A stretch of DNA of 64,000 nucleotides, from positions 4,402,001 to 4,466,000 of the forward strand of contig NW_027490091.1 of the NCBI RefSeq assembly GCF_050948175.1. Reading direction: 5' to 3'. The translations under genes were made by a program, and so were the position numbers. The notes under the pieces were generated by a model. It was given only the letters and a program-made list of their open reading frames with translations. It was not told the DNA's origin and did not search any database. Shown here one piece after another: positions 28,330-41,191 of this stretch (the stretch's first letter is position 1; each line of letters begins with the position of its first letter). The DNA comes from Xylocopa sonorina (lineage: Eukaryota; Arthropoda; Insecta; Hymenoptera; Apidae).

Positions 28330-29030
28330 GTAAATGCGACAATTCCTTGCTAGGAAGTAGCGTTTGCTGATGTCTACGTATCGAAGCAATAGAGTTCTAA
28401 TGCTTCATAAACCGCCATATCGCATCTCATTTCTATGTTTCATGATCAGATATAATATTCATTGTGCAGAGTTATGTATACCTCGTATTCACCTCAAAGG
28501 AATGTAAATGCGACACTTCCTTGCTAGGAAATAGCGCTTGCAGATGTCTACGTTTCGAAGCAATAGGGTTCTAATGCTTCTTAAATCGTCATAACGGATC
28601 TCATATCTACGTTTCCTGATAAGATATAATATTCATTGCGAAGTGTCATGTATACCTCGTATTCCTTTCAAAAGAATGTAAATGCGGCACTTCCTTGCTT
28701 TGCAGATGTCTACGTATCGGAGCAATAGAGTTCTAATGCTTCTTAAATCGCCATATCGCATCTCATTTCTATGTTTCATTATAAGATATAATATTCACTG
28801 TGCAGTGTTATGTATGCCTCGTATTCACTTCAAAAGAATGTAAATGCGACAATTCCTTGGTGGGAAATAGCGTCTGCAGATGTCTACGTATCGTAGCATT
28901 AGTGCTCTAATGCTTCTCAAAACGCGACATCGTTTCTCATTCCTATGTTTCATGATAGTATATAATATTCATTGCGTAGTGTCATGTATACCTCGCATAC
29001 ACTTCAAAAGAATGTAGATGCGACACTTCC
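28330..29030 (+). repeat. 12-bp-deletion haplotype, copy a
   Basis: Monomers with CATGATCAGATATAATATTC, CACCTCAAAGGAATG, TCATAACGGATCTC and a short monomer with CTTCCTTGCTTTGCAG (12 bp lost) occur in this order. The same series recurs at about 32,037 and 35,258, and inverted at about 9,490-9,775. The shared deletion is a single event copied to all four places. Confidence 0.9.
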
Positions 29031-32000
29031 TTGCTAGGAAATAGCGTTTGCAGATGTCTACGTATCAAAGCAATAGAGTTCTAATGCTTTTTTAAATGCG
29101 ACATCGCATCTCATTTCTATGTTTCATGATAAGATATAGTGTTCATTGCAAAGTGTTATGTATTCCTCGTCTACGCTTCAAACGAATGTAAATGCGACAC
29201 TTCCTCTCTAGGAAATAGCGTTTGCAGATGTCTCTGTATCGAAGTAATAAAGTTCTAATGCTTCTTACATCGCGAAATCGCATCTTATTTCTATGTTTCA
29301 TTATAAGATATAATATTCAATGTGCAATGTTATGTATACCTCGTATTCACTTCAAAGGAATGTAAATGGGACACATCCTTGCTAGGAAATAGCGTTTGCA
29401 GATGTCTCCGCATCGAAGCAATAGAGTCCTAATACTTCTTATATCTCGATAACGCATCTCATTTCCATGTTTCGTGATAAGGCATAATATTCATTGTGGA
29501 GTGTTATGTATACCTCGTATTCACTTCAAAAGAATGCAAATGCTACACTTCCTTGCTATTAAATAGTGTTTGCAGATTTCTACGTAACTTAGTAATAGAG
29601 TTCTAATGCTTTTTACTTCGCGATATCGCATCTCATTTCAATGTTTTATGCTACGATAAAATACCAATTGCGAGGTGTCATGTATACCTCGTACTCACTT
29701 GAAAGGAATGTAATTGCGACACTTCACTGCTAGGAATTAGCGTTTGCAGATGTCTACTTATCGGAGCATTTGAGTTCTAATTCTTCTTAAATAGCGATAT
29801 CGCATCGCAATTCTATGTTTCATGATAAGATATAATATTAATTGCGAAGTGTCATGTATACCTCGTATTCACGTCAAATGAATGTAAATGCGACACTTCC
29901 ATCCTAGGTGATAGCTTTTGCAGATGTCTACGTATCGTAGCAATAGAGTTCTAATGCTACTTATATCGCGACATCACATCAGACTTCTATGTTTCGTGAT
30001 AAGGTATAATATTCATGGGAAGTGTCATGTATACCTCGTATTCACTACAAAAGGAAATAAATGAGACGTTTCCGTCCTAGGAAATAGCGTTGGCAGATGT
30101 CTATGTATCGTAGCAATGGAATCCTAATGCTTCTTCAAAGGAGATGTCGCATTTCATTTCTATGTTTCGCGATAAGATATAATATTCACTGCGAAGTGTC
30201 ATGTATACCTCGTATTCACTTCAAAGATTGTAAATGCGACTATTCCTTGCTAGGAAATAGCGTTTGCAGATGTCTACTTATTGTAGCAATAGAGTTCCAA
30301 TGCTACCTAAATCGCGATATCACATCTCAATTCTATGTTTCGTGATAAGGTATAATATTCATGGGAAGTGTCATGTATACCTCGTATTCACTTCAAAAGA
30401 AAGTAAATGCGATGTTTCCGTCCTGGGAAATAGCGTTGGCAGATGTCTATGTATCGTAGCAATGGGGTCCTAATGCTTCCTAAAACGAGATGTCGCATTT
30501 CATTTCTATGCTTCGTGATAAGATATAATATTCATTGCGAAGTGTCATGTATACCACGAATTCCGTTCAAAAGAATGTAAATGCGACACTTCCTTGCTAG
30601 GGGATAGCTATTGCAGATTTCTTCGTATCGTAGCAATAGTGTTCTAATGCTTATTAAAAGGCGATATCGCATCTCACTACTATGTTTCATGATAAGATAT
30701 AATATTCATTGCGAAGTGTCATGTATACCTCGTATTCACTTCAAAAGAATGTAAATGCGGCTATTCCTTGCTAGGAAATAGCATTTGCAGATATCTACGT
30801 ATCGTAGCAATAGTGTTCTAATGCTTCTTATATCGCGATATCTCATCTGATTCCTATGTTTCATGATAAGATATAATATTCATCTCGAAGTGTTATGTAT
30901 ACCTCGTACTCACTTCAAAAGAATGTAAATGCGACATATCCTGCTTGGAAATAGCGTCTCTAGATATCTACGTATCGTAGCAATAGAGTTCTAATGCTTC
31001 TTAAATTGCGATATCGCATCTCGTTTCTATGTTTCAAGATAAGATATAATATTCATTGCGAAGTTTCATGTATACATCGTATTCACTTCAAAAGAACGTA
31101 AGTGCGACACTTCCTTGCTAGGAAATAGCGCTTCCAAGTGTCAGCGTATCGAAATAATAGAGTTCTAATGCTTATTAAATCGAGATGTCGCATCTCGTTT
31201 CTATGTTTCAAGATAAGGTATAATATTCATTGCGGATAGTCATGTATACCTCGTATTCACTTCAAAAGAAAGTAAATGCGACACTTCCATGCTAGGAAAT
31301 AGCGTTGGCAGATGTCTACGTATCGTAGTAATAGTGTTCTAATACCGCTTAAAACGCGATATCGCATCTTACATCTTTATTTCATGATAAGATATAATAT
31401 CCATTGCGAAATGTCATGTATACCCCGTATTCACTTCAAAAGAATGTAAATGCGGCACATCCTTGCTAGGAAATTGCGTTTCCAGATGTCTACGTACCGA
31501 AACAATAGAGTTCTAATGCTTCTTAAAACGGGATGTCGCACCTCAATTACATGTTTCATGATAAGATATAATGTTCATTGCGAAGTGTCATGAATAGCTC
31601 GTATTCACTTCAAAACAATGTAAATGCGACTCTTCCTTGCTAAGAAATAGCGTATCCAGATGTCTACGTATCGAAATAATAGTGTTCTATTGCTTCTTAA
31701 GACGAGATGTCGCATATCATTTCTATGTTTCATGATAAGATATAATATTCAAAGTGAAGTGTCATGTATACTTCGTATTTACATCAGAAGAATGTAACTT
31801 TGACACTTCCTTCGTAGGAAATAGCGTTGGCAGATGCCTACGTATCGTAGCAATAGAGTTCTAATGCTACTTATATCGCGATATCGCATCTCATTCCTAT
31901 GTTTCATGGTATGATATAATATCCATTGCGAAGTGTCACTTATACCGCGTATTCACTTCAAATGGATGTAAATGCGACACTTCCTTGCTAGGAAATAGCG

Positions 32001-32036
32001 TTTGCAGATGTCTATGTATCGAAGCAAAAGATTTCT

Positions 32037-33015
32037 AATGCTTCATAAACCGCCATATCGCATCTCATTTCTATGTTTCATGATCAGATATAATATTCAT
32101 TGTGCAGAGTTATGTATACCTCGTATTCACCTCAAAGGAATGTAAATGCGACACTTCCTTGCTAGGAAATAGCGCTTGCAGATGTCTACGTTTCGAAGCA
32201 ATAGGGTTCTAATGCTTCTTAAATCGTCATAACGGATCTCATATCTACGTTTCCTGATAAGATATAATATTCATTGCGAAGTGTCATGTATACCTCGTAT
32301 TCCTTTCAAAAGAATGTAAATGCGGCACTTCCTTGCTTTGCAGATGTCTACGTATCGGAGCAATAGAGTTCTAATGCTTCTTAAATCGCCATATCGCATC
32401 TCATTTCTATGTTTCATTATAAGATATAATATTCACTGTGCAGTGTTATGTATGCCACGTATTCACTTCAAAAGAATGTAAATGCGACAATTCCTTGGTG
32501 GGAAATAGCGTCTGCAGATGTCTACGTATCGTAGCACTAGTGCTCTAATGCTTCTCAAAACGCGACATCGTTTCTCATTCCTATGTTTCATGATAGTATA
32601 TAATATTCATTGCGTAGTGTCATGTATACCTCGCATACACTTCAAAAGAATGTAGATGCGACACTTCCCTGCTAGGAAGTAGCGTTTGCAGATGTCTACG
32701 TATCGAAACAATAGTGTTTTAATGCTTCTAAAATCGCGATAACGCACCTCATTTCTATGTTTCATTATAAGGTATAATATTCATTGCGAAGTGTTATGTA
32801 TTCCTCGTCTACACATCAAAAGAATGTAAATGCGACACTTCCTTGGAAGGAAATAGCGTTAGCAGATGTCTACGTATCGAAGCAGTAGATTTCTAATGAT
32901 TCTTAAAACGCGATATCGCACCTCAATACCAATTTCGTGATAAGGTACAATATTCATCCTGGAGTATAATGTATACCTCGTATTCACTTCAAAAGAATGT
33001 AAATGCGACACTACC
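32037..33015 (+). repeat. 12-bp-deletion haplotype, copy b
   Basis: The same variant series as copy a, with the deletion junction at about 32,330. It continues in step with copy c for about 350 bp further (ATAACGCACCTC, TTGGAAGGAAATAGCG, GATTCTTAAAACGCG), whereas copy a stops matching near 29,030. Copies b and c are therefore closer relatives. Confidence 0.9.
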
Positions 33016-35257
33016 TTGCTCGGAAATAGCGTTTGCAGATGTCTACGTATCGTAGCAATAGAATACTAATGCTTCTTAAATCGCGATATCGCATCTCATT
33101 TCTATGTTTCATGATAAGATATAATATTCACTGCGAAGGTTCATGTATACCTCGTATTCACTTCAAAAGAATGCAAATGCGACACTTCCTTCCTAGGAAA
33201 TAGCGTATGCGGATGTCTACCTATCGTAGCAATAGAGTTCTAATGCTTCTTAAAACGCGATATCGCATCTCATTTCTATGTTTCATTATAAGATATAAAA
33301 TTCATTGCGAAGTGTCATGTGTACCTCGTATTCACTTCCAAAGAATGTAATTGCCACACTTCCATTCTAGGAAATAGCATTTGCAGTGTCCACGTATCAT
33401 AGCAATAGGGTTCTAATGCTACTTAAAACGCGATGTCGCATCTCTTTTCTATGTTTTATGGTAGGATATAATATTCATTGCGAAGTGTTACGTATACCTC
33501 GTATTCACTTCAATAGCATGTAAATGCGACACTTCCTTCCTAGAAAATAGCGTTTGCATATGTCTACGTATCGCAGCAAGAGAGTTCTAATACCATTTAA
33601 ATCGCGATATCGCATCTCATTTCTATGTTTCATGATAAGATATAATATTCATTGCGAAGTGTCATGTATACCTCGTATTTCTTTCAAAAGAATGTAAATG
33701 CGACACTACCTTGCTCTGAAATAGCGTATGCAGATGTCTACGTATCGTAGCAATAGAATACTAATGCTTCTTAAATCGCGATTTCGCATCACATTTCTAT
33801 GTTTCGTAATAAGGTATAATTTTCATTGTGGAATGTTATGTATACCCCGTATTCACTTCAAAAGAATGTAAATGCGGCACTTCCTTGCTATTAAATAGCG
33901 TTTGCATATGTCTACGTATCGTAGCAAGAGAGTTCTAATGCTTCTTAAAATGCGATATCGCACCTCAATTTCAATTTCGTGATAAGGTACAATATTCATT
34001 GTGGAGTATTATGTATACATCGTATTCACTTCAAAAGAATGAAGATGCGACACTTCCTTGCTAGGAAGTTGCGTTTCCAGATGTCAACGTATCGAAATAA
34101 CAGAGTTCTAATGCTTATTAAAACGGGATGTCGCATATCATTTCTATGTTTCTAGATAAGATATAATATTCATTGCGGAGTGTCACGTATACCTCGTATT
34201 CACTTCAAAAGAATGTAAATGCGACACTTCCATGCTAGGAAATAGCGTTTACAAATATCTACGTATCGAAATAATAGAGTTCTCATGCTTATTAAAACGA
34301 GATGTCGCATATCATTTCTATGTTTCTAGATAAGATATAATATTCATTACGAAGTGTCATGCATACCTCGTATTCACTTCAAATGAATGTAAACGCGACA
34401 GTTCCTTGCTAGGAAATAGCGTTTGCACATGTTTATGTATCGAAGCAATAGAGTTCTTATGCTTCTTAAATCGCGATATCGCATCCCATTTCTATGTTTC
34501 ATGATAAGATATAATATCCATTGCGAAGTGTCACTTATACCGCGTATTCACTTCAAATGGATGTAAATGCGACACTTCCTTGCTAGGAAATAGCGTTTGC
34601 AGATGTCTATGTATCGAAGCAAAAGATTTCTAGTGCTTCTTAAAACGTGATATGGCATCTCATTTCTATGTTTCACGATAAGATATAATATGCATTGCGA
34701 AGTGTCATGTATAGCTCGTATCCACTTCAAAAGAATGTAAATGTGACTCTTCCTTGCTAGGAAATAGCGTTTCCAGATGTCTACGTAACGAAATAATGGT
34801 GTTCTATTGCTTCTTAAAACGAGATGTCGCATATCATTTCTGTGTTTCATGATAAGATATAATATTCAATGCGAAGTGTCATGTATACCTCGTATTCACT
34901 TCAACAGAATGTAAATGCGACACTTCCTTGCTAGGAAATAGCGTTTGCAGATGTCTACGTATCTTAGCAGTAGAGTCCTAATGCTACTTATATCGCTATA
35001 TCGCATCTCTTTTCTATGTTTCATGGTAAGATATAATATTCATTGCGAAGTGTCATGTATACCTCGTATTCCTTTCAAAATAATGTAAATGCGACACTTC
35101 CTTGCTAGGAAGCAGCGTTTGCAGATGTGTACGTATCGAAGCAATAGACATCTAATGCTTCATAAATCGCCATATCGCATCTCATCTCTATGTTTCATGA
35201 TAAGATAGAATATCCATTGCGAAGTGTCACTTATACCGCGTATTCACTTCAAATGGA

Positions 35258-36310
35258 TGTAAATGCGACAATTCCTTGCTAGGAAGTAGCGTTTGCAGAT
35301 GTCTACGTATCGAAGCAATAGAGTTCTAATGCTTCATAAACCGCCATATCGCATCTCATTTCTATGTTTCATGATCAGATATAATATTCATTGTGCAGAG
35401 TTATGTATACCTCGTATTCACCTCAAAGGAATGTAAATGCGACACTTCCTTGCTAGGAAATAGCGCTTGCAGATGTCTACGTTTCGAAGCAATAGGGTTC
35501 TAATGCTTCTTAAATCGTCATAACGGATCTCATATCTACGTTTCCTGATAAGATATAATATTCATTGCGAAGTGTCATGTATACCTCGTATTCCTTTCAA
35601 CAGAATGTAAATGCGGCACTTCCTTGCTTTGCAGATGTCTACGTATCGGAGCAACAGTGTTCTAATGCTTCTTAAATCTCCATATCGCATCTCATTTCTA
35701 TGTTTCATTATAAGATATAATATTCACTGTGCAGTGATATGTATACCTCGTATTCACTTCAAAAGAATGTAAATGCGACAATTCCTTGGTGGGAAATAGC
35801 GTCTGCAGATGTCTACGTATCGTAGCATTAGTGCTCTAATGCTTCTCAAAACGCGACATCGTTTCTCATTCCTATGTTTCATGATAGTATATAATATTCA
35901 TTGCGTAGTGTCCTGTATACCTCGCATACACTTCAAAAGAATGTAGATGCGACACTTCCTTGCTAGGAAATAGCGTTTGCAGATGTCTACGTATCGAAGC
36001 AATAGTGTTTTAATGCTTCTAAAATCGCGATAACGCACCTCATTTCTATGTTTCATTATAAGGTATAATATTCATTGCGAAGTGTTATGTATTCCTCGTC
36101 TACACATCAAAAGAATGTAAATGCGACACTTCCTTGGAAGGAAATAGCGTTAGCAGATGTCTACGTATCGAAGCAGTAGATTTCTAATGATTCTTAAAAC
36201 GCGATATCGCACCTCAATTCCAATTTCGTGATAAGGTACAATATTCATTCCGGAGTATAATGTATACCTCGTATTCACTTCAAAAGAATGTAAATGCGAC
36301 ACTTCCTTGC
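35258..36310 (+). repeat. 12-bp-deletion haplotype, copy c
   Basis: Third forward copy, with the deletion junction at about 35,630. Its left part (GCGACAATTCCTTGCTAGGA leading into ATAAACCGCC) matches copy a, while its right part matches copy b. It is a mosaic, consistent with gene conversion or repeated unequal exchange. The offset to copy b is about 3,291 bases. Confidence 0.88.
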
Positions 36311-36970
36311 TAGGAAATATCGTTTGCAGATGTCTACGTATCGAAGCAATAGAATTCTAATGCTTCATAAAGCGCCATATAGCATCTCGTTTCTATGTTT
36401 CACGATAAGATGTAATATTCATTGCGAAGTGTCATGTATACCTCGTATTCCGTTCAGAAGAATGTAAGTGCGACTATTCCTTGCTAGGAAATAGCGTTTG
36501 CAGATGCCTACGTATCGTAGCAGTAGAGTTCTAAAGCTTCTTAAAACGCGATATCGCATCCCTTTTCTATGTTTCATGATGAGATACAGTATTCACTGCG
36601 AAGTGTCATGTACATCACGTATTCACTTCAAATGAATGTAAATGTGACACTTCCATGTTAGGAAATAGCGTTTGCAGATGTCTCCGCATCGAGGCAATAG
36701 GGTTCTAATGCTTCTTAAAACATGATATCGAATCGCAATTCTATGCTTCATGATAAGATATAATATTCATTGCGAAGTGTTATGTATACCTTGTCTACAC
36801 TTCAAAATAATGCAATTGCCTCACTTCATTGCTACGAAATAGCGTTTCCAAATGTCTACGTATCACATCTGAGTTCTATGTTTCACGATAAGACATATTA
36901 TTCATCGCGAAATATTATATATACCACGTCTAAACTTCAAAAGACTGTAAATGCCACACTTCCTTGCTAG

Positions 36971-37316
36971 GAAATGCGTTTCCAGATGTCTACGTATCGA
37001 AGAAATAGAGTTCTAATGCTTCTTAAAACGCGATATCGCATCTCATTTCTATATTTCGTGAATTGATACAATATACATAGCGAAGTGTTATGCATTCCTC
37101 GTCTACATATCAAAAGAATGTAAATGCCACTCTTCCTTGCTAGGAAATAGGGTTTCCAGATGTGTACGTATCGAAGCAATAGAATTCTAATGCTTCATAA
37201 AACGCGATATTGCATCTCATTTCTATGCTTCATGATATGTTAAATAATCATTGCGATGTGTAATGTATACCACGTCTACTCTTCAAAAGAATGTAAATGC
37301 CTCACATCCTTGCTAG
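36971..37316 (+). repeat. 346-bp dimer, copy 1
   Basis: Two 173-bp monomers are duplicated together. The marks are GAAATGCGTTTCCAG, TATTTCGTGAATTGATAC, TATACATAGCG and CATGATATGTTAAATAATC. The next dimer starts at 37,317. It is a local amplification inside the decaying array edge. Confidence 0.88.
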
Positions 37317-37662
37317 GAAATGCGTTTCCAGATGTCTGCTTATCGAAGAAATAGAGTTCTAATGCTTCTTAAAACGCGATATCGCATCTCATTTCTATAT
37401 TTCGTGAATTGATACAATATACATAGCGAAGTGTTATGCATTCCTCGTCTACATATCAAAAGAATGTAAATGCCACTCTTCCTTGTTAGGAAATAGCGTT
37501 TCCAGATGTGTACGTATCGAAGCAATAGAATTCTAATGCTTCATAAAACGCGATATTGCATCTCATTTCTATGCTTCATGATATGTTAAATAATCATTGC
37601 GATGTGTAATGTATACCACGTCTACTCTTCAAAAGAATGTAAATGCCTCACATCCTTGCTAG
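37317..37662 (+). repeat. 346-bp dimer, copy 2
   Basis: Direct second copy of the divergent dimer, with a few differences (TCTGCTTATCG against TCTACGTATCG; GTTAGGAAATAGCG against GCTAGGAAATAGGG). A third partial copy seems to start at 37,663, where GAAATGCGTTTCCAGATG recurs, but it soon diverges. Confidence 0.88.
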
Positions 37663-38868
37663 GAAATGCGTTTCCAGATGTCTGCTTATCGAAGCAATAG
37701 AGGTCTAATGCTTCTTAAAACGGGATATCGCATCTCATTTCTATGTTTCATGATATGAAATAATATTCATTGCGAGGTGTTATGGATACCTCGCCTACAC
37801 TTCAAAAGAATATAAATGCCACACCTCCTTGCTAGGAAATGCGTTTTCAGATGTCCACGTATCGAAGCAATAGCGGTCTAATGCTTCTTAAAACGGGATA
37901 ACGCATCTCATTTCTATGTTTCATGATAAGATATAATAGTCATTGCTAAGTGTTATGTGTACTACGTCTACACTTCAAAGGAACGTAAATGCCAATCGTC
38001 CTTGCTAGGAAATAGCGTTTCTAGATGTCTACGTATCGAAGCAGTATAGTTCTAATGCTTCTTAAGACGTGATATCGCATTTCATTTCTATGTTTCATGA
38101 TAAGATATAGTATTCATTGCGAAGTGTTATGTGTACGTGGTCTACACCTCAAAAGAACATAAATTCCACACTTCCTTGCTAGGAAATGCTATTCCAGATG
38201 TCTACTTATCGAAGCAATAGACTTCTAATGCTTCTTATAACGCGATATCGCATATCATTTCTATGTTTTATGATATTATATAATATTCATTGCGAAGTGT
38301 TATGTATACCTCGACTACACTTCAGAAGAATGTAAATACCACACTTCCTTGCTAGGAAATTGCGTTTCTAGATGTCTACACATCGTAGCAATAGGTTTCT
38401 AACTCTTTATTAGACGCGATATCGGATGTCAGTTCTAAGTCACATGATAAGATGTAATTTCAATGCAACGCGTTATTTATATCTCCTCTACACTTCAAAT
38501 GAATGTAAATGCATCACTTCCTTGCTACGGAATATCGTTTCTATATCTGAAGGTTTAGAAGCAATAGAGTTATAATGCTTCGTAAAACGCGGCTGCGCAT
38601 CTTACTTCTATATTTCATGATAAGATGTAATATTCATAGCATCGCGTTAGGTTTATCTGCTTCTGCACATGAATTGTGTGTGAACCCTGCATTTTCTTGC
38701 CCGGGGATAGCGTTTCTAGATGTCCTGGTGCCGAAGCAATTAATTTGTCATGCTTCATGCACCGCAGTATCGCATTTCATGTAAACAGTTCAAAGTAAGT
38801 TAGAAGGTTGTAAAGCTCTATGCATCGCATTATGCTTATCTGCTTTTGTGCTTTATAATGCTCTGGGA

Positions 38869-39463
38869 TGTGAGAAGGTCCCCTTAGGGGTCCTCAGGAC
38901 CCCTAAAGGGAAGTCAAAAGTCCAGCGGCCCTGCACGCAGTCCATGGGAGCTCGGCGCGCGTGGCGCTATGCAATTTAAATGATCAGGTGGATCCCCTCA
39001 TGGACGCCCAAGCGGGCGAGAAGAGGAAATCGCCGAAATCCACTGATCGATGGACCCGAACAATACCGAAGCCTACAGCCCACTCCACCAAGGAGCCCCG
39101 AGGAGGATGCAGGAGACCCGAGGACCACCAGCGAATTCAAGGAACCTGAAGAAGAGAACGTGAGAGCTTATTCGCTAAAGCGTCCCATTTCTTGTGTCGC
39201 ATATTGTATATTGTATCTTATATCGCGAAGCGAGTTATGATACCCGGTAATTCGCGGCGTGTTGCGTAGTTTCCCGTAGCCCTTGTTAGTTAAACCCACG
39301 TCGAGACCATAAATAAACATGCCGTCACTTCAGTATCTCGCGACCTGAGTGTGTGTACTTAGCTAGGCGTAGTCGGGAGGAGGAGCATTTCGAAATTTCA
39401 AGGGTTGTTCCGCCCCAGGGTTCCCGGGGTCGTGCAGTCTATCCCTTTGCTACTTTCTGAGCA
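38869..39463 (+). mobile_element. LTR of a Ty3/Gypsy-like retrotransposon
   Basis: A 595-bp segment starts TGTGAGAAGG and ends TTTCTGAGCA, two bases before a tRNA primer-binding-site-like sequence at 39,466. It therefore has TG...CA ends and the order LTR then primer-binding site expected for a 5' LTR on the plus strand. It is richer in GC than the satellite, includes an early short hairpin (CCCCTTAGGGG, and AGGGGTCCTCAGGACCCCT around 38,886-38,904), and carries AATAAA at 39,312. Only the part from about 39,190 on is matched by a second, diverged copy at about 41,930. No gag or pol reading frame follows. I infer Ty3/Gypsy from the primer type only. Confidence 0.6.
39312..39317 (+). promoter_or_regulatory. 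possible LTR polyadenylation signal
   Basis: AATAAA lies about 150 bp before the LTR end, a plausible place for the R-region polyadenylation signal of an LTR element. The diverged second copy near 42,020 does not keep it. Confidence 0.35.
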
Positions 39464-39465
39464 GC

Positions 39466-39475
39466 TGGCGCCCAA
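39466..39475 (+). other. tRNA-Lys-type primer-binding site
   Basis: TGGCGCCCAA begins two bases after the LTR end. The first ten bases agree with the complement of the 3' end of insect tRNA-Lys, the primer used by gypsy-type elements. Agreement stops after these ten bases (GAAAAGTTG follows), so the site is degraded or only partly complementary. Confidence 0.55.
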
Positions 39476-40550
39476 GAAAAGTTGTACGTGAGCGGATACC
39501 TTGGAACGATAGATCGCTTTAGATTAAAGTACGTTTACACTTTAAAGCATTTAGATAATTAACCCCTTCGAGCTTCCCTGACTTACTATATATAGGTTTC
39601 CGTCACAACTAATAGGAACCATCACTTTATATAGATATATAGAACACACATAGTTTTAAACGTAGAACTGAGAATTTTAGAACTTACTTTGAAAAGTTAG
39701 TAGTGAGGAATTCCATCGGATTTCATAGAAATTCAGAACTTACTTGCTATGAAACATAGGCAGATAAGGGCTATCGCGTTGCTTAGAACTTTAGAACTTG
39801 CTTACTTTAACAAAGATTTCTATTGGCTTCGTCCGTTCTTTTAGAAGAGTTTTTGATAAACCACATACTTTTCACGCTTCTGATATCTTCGAAAGTTCGC
39901 GAGATGTAATCGTTTAAGTTTTAAAATGATTACTTAGTGTGGATTATTAGTTAGTAACTCGCTCATAAACGAGTCTGCATAGGATTTAATCCATAAGTTT
40001 TTAAGCCTGGAATTTATGCAGTTATTTGTTATTCACTTATTGCTCAAACGACAAAGATTCTGACCACTTCAAAATGGTTGACTTTCATCAATTTTCTTAA
40101 AAATTGAAATACTGCCCAACTGCTTGCATTAGAGACTGTAATTAAAGCTTTCAAAACATTTTACCTCTTGTAGATGAATTCTGGAATTGAAATTGAATGT
40201 TTGACTTTTCTAACTCCTGTTTAGACATCTTTCTATTGGAATGTTCAAGTATTTTTCATATTCGTAATTATTAAAAATGTTTTACTTGATTCTTTAATTT
40301 AATATTTTGAATTTTCTGAGAAATATTTTTTATCGTAATGAACTATATAATTGCAATTATAATTCTTTATGAAATAATAATAACAGAAAGGTATGCATCC
40401 ATTCTTGTAGTTTTGTAAAGAGTATTTAATCTTCATATCTAAAATGAAACATTGAGATCTGTTTACAATCTAATGGAATTGAATTACCTTTTGATTCAAA
40501 TTCACAATGATAATCTTCCATAGTTCAACAATTTTGTGAGCTGTCCTCAG
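39476..40550. other. AT-rich DNA after the LTR, no gene recognised
   Basis: About 1.1 kb of AT-rich sequence has no open frame of note. The first part may be the element's untranslated leader. A short phrase related to TTAGAACTTACTT recurs at 39,677, 39,734 and 39,791, about 57 bases apart, suggesting a small decayed internal repeat. Nothing else is recognisable. Confidence 0.5.
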
Positions 40551-41191
40551 GAATCCGCAGCTCAGTACTTATAAAATGAACGACACAAAGAACAGCCTAA
40601 CCAAACGTATTCGAACCGATTTTTCAATACTAATCTTATCATGTTTAACTTATGCTGCAAACTATTGAAATGCCCTTCGAAAAGTGTTTATTCACAGTGA
40701 AGTAAACGGTAAGTATTACGCCTTCCACCACTGTTTACAATACGTATGTTTCAATTACTATCAAAACCGTGAGTATTATCGCCTTTCTTTACTTTTTGTA
40801 ACCTTCAATGCCTTCATGTTACAGATCGTTAAACTTGCTTTAAAATGCTCTATCGTATTACGGAAGAATGGACATACCAATTCATTTCAAAAAATGAAGG
40901 TAACCTTCATATGTCCAACATGACTCCACTTACAAAAAAACTATTTTCATCAACGGATGGGCCCTTTGTACTATGCAATTTTATATTAGCAAAAACTTCT
41001 ATGAAACTTATAGTTTCGTGGATATCTGAGATGCTAATTATTACTGCCCCACCCTGTATATTGTTATGGATGTGTCCAACAAGGCAACGATGAACAGAGT
41101 TAAATTTAATATTATGATGTTTATTATTTTACTTATAATATATTTGTTTTTCTGAAATTTTGCCAAAAAACAATGTTCACGATGTCGACAG

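Larger units (their letters stand above)
10244..36800 (+). repeat. 174-bp satellite array, forward orientation
   Basis: Head-to-tail monomers have their GCGACA landmark spaced 174 bases apart (12,504, 12,678, 12,852, 13,026). The most conserved blocks are GCGACACTTCCTTGCTAGGA and GCAGATGTCTACGTATCG. The most variable are the centre (AATCGC-N-ATATCGC) and the spacer before the landmark, which has three common forms: CGTATTCACTTCAAAAG, CGCATACACTTCAAATG and CGTCTATACTTCAAATG. A shortened monomer lies near 11,060. The block contains several nested higher-order repeats, listed separately. No gene, RNA gene or transposon is seen inside it. Confidence 0.95.
36800..38868 (+). repeat. degenerating edge of the forward satellite
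   Basis: Monomers remain recognisable but become increasingly divergent toward the island. ATGCGACAC is replaced by ATGCCACAC or ATGCCTCAC, GGAAATAGCG by GGAAATGCG, and a truncated monomer lies near 36,860. From about 38,400 the similarity is weak (ACTCTTTATTAGACG, CTTGCCCGGGG) and spacing grows to about 178 (landmark positions 38,511 and 38,689). The last stretch, 38,780-38,868, is barely recognisable. Loss of homogenisation at the edge of an array is the likely explanation. Confidence 0.85.

Noticed and set aside
10244..36800. CENP-B box in the satellite
   Set aside because: No monomer read by eye has the TTCG-N4-A-N2-CGGG pattern. A motif scan allowing mismatches would settle it.
38961..39240. 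Two overlapping open frames in the LTR as a gag start
   Set aside because: They lie before the primer-binding site, inside the LTR, where gag does not start, and they overlap in different frames.
39476..40550. Gag-pol body of the LTR element after the first primer-binding site
   Set aside because: The sequence is AT-rich with no long open frame and no protease, reverse transcriptase or integrase motif, so only an LTR and leader remnant is supported.
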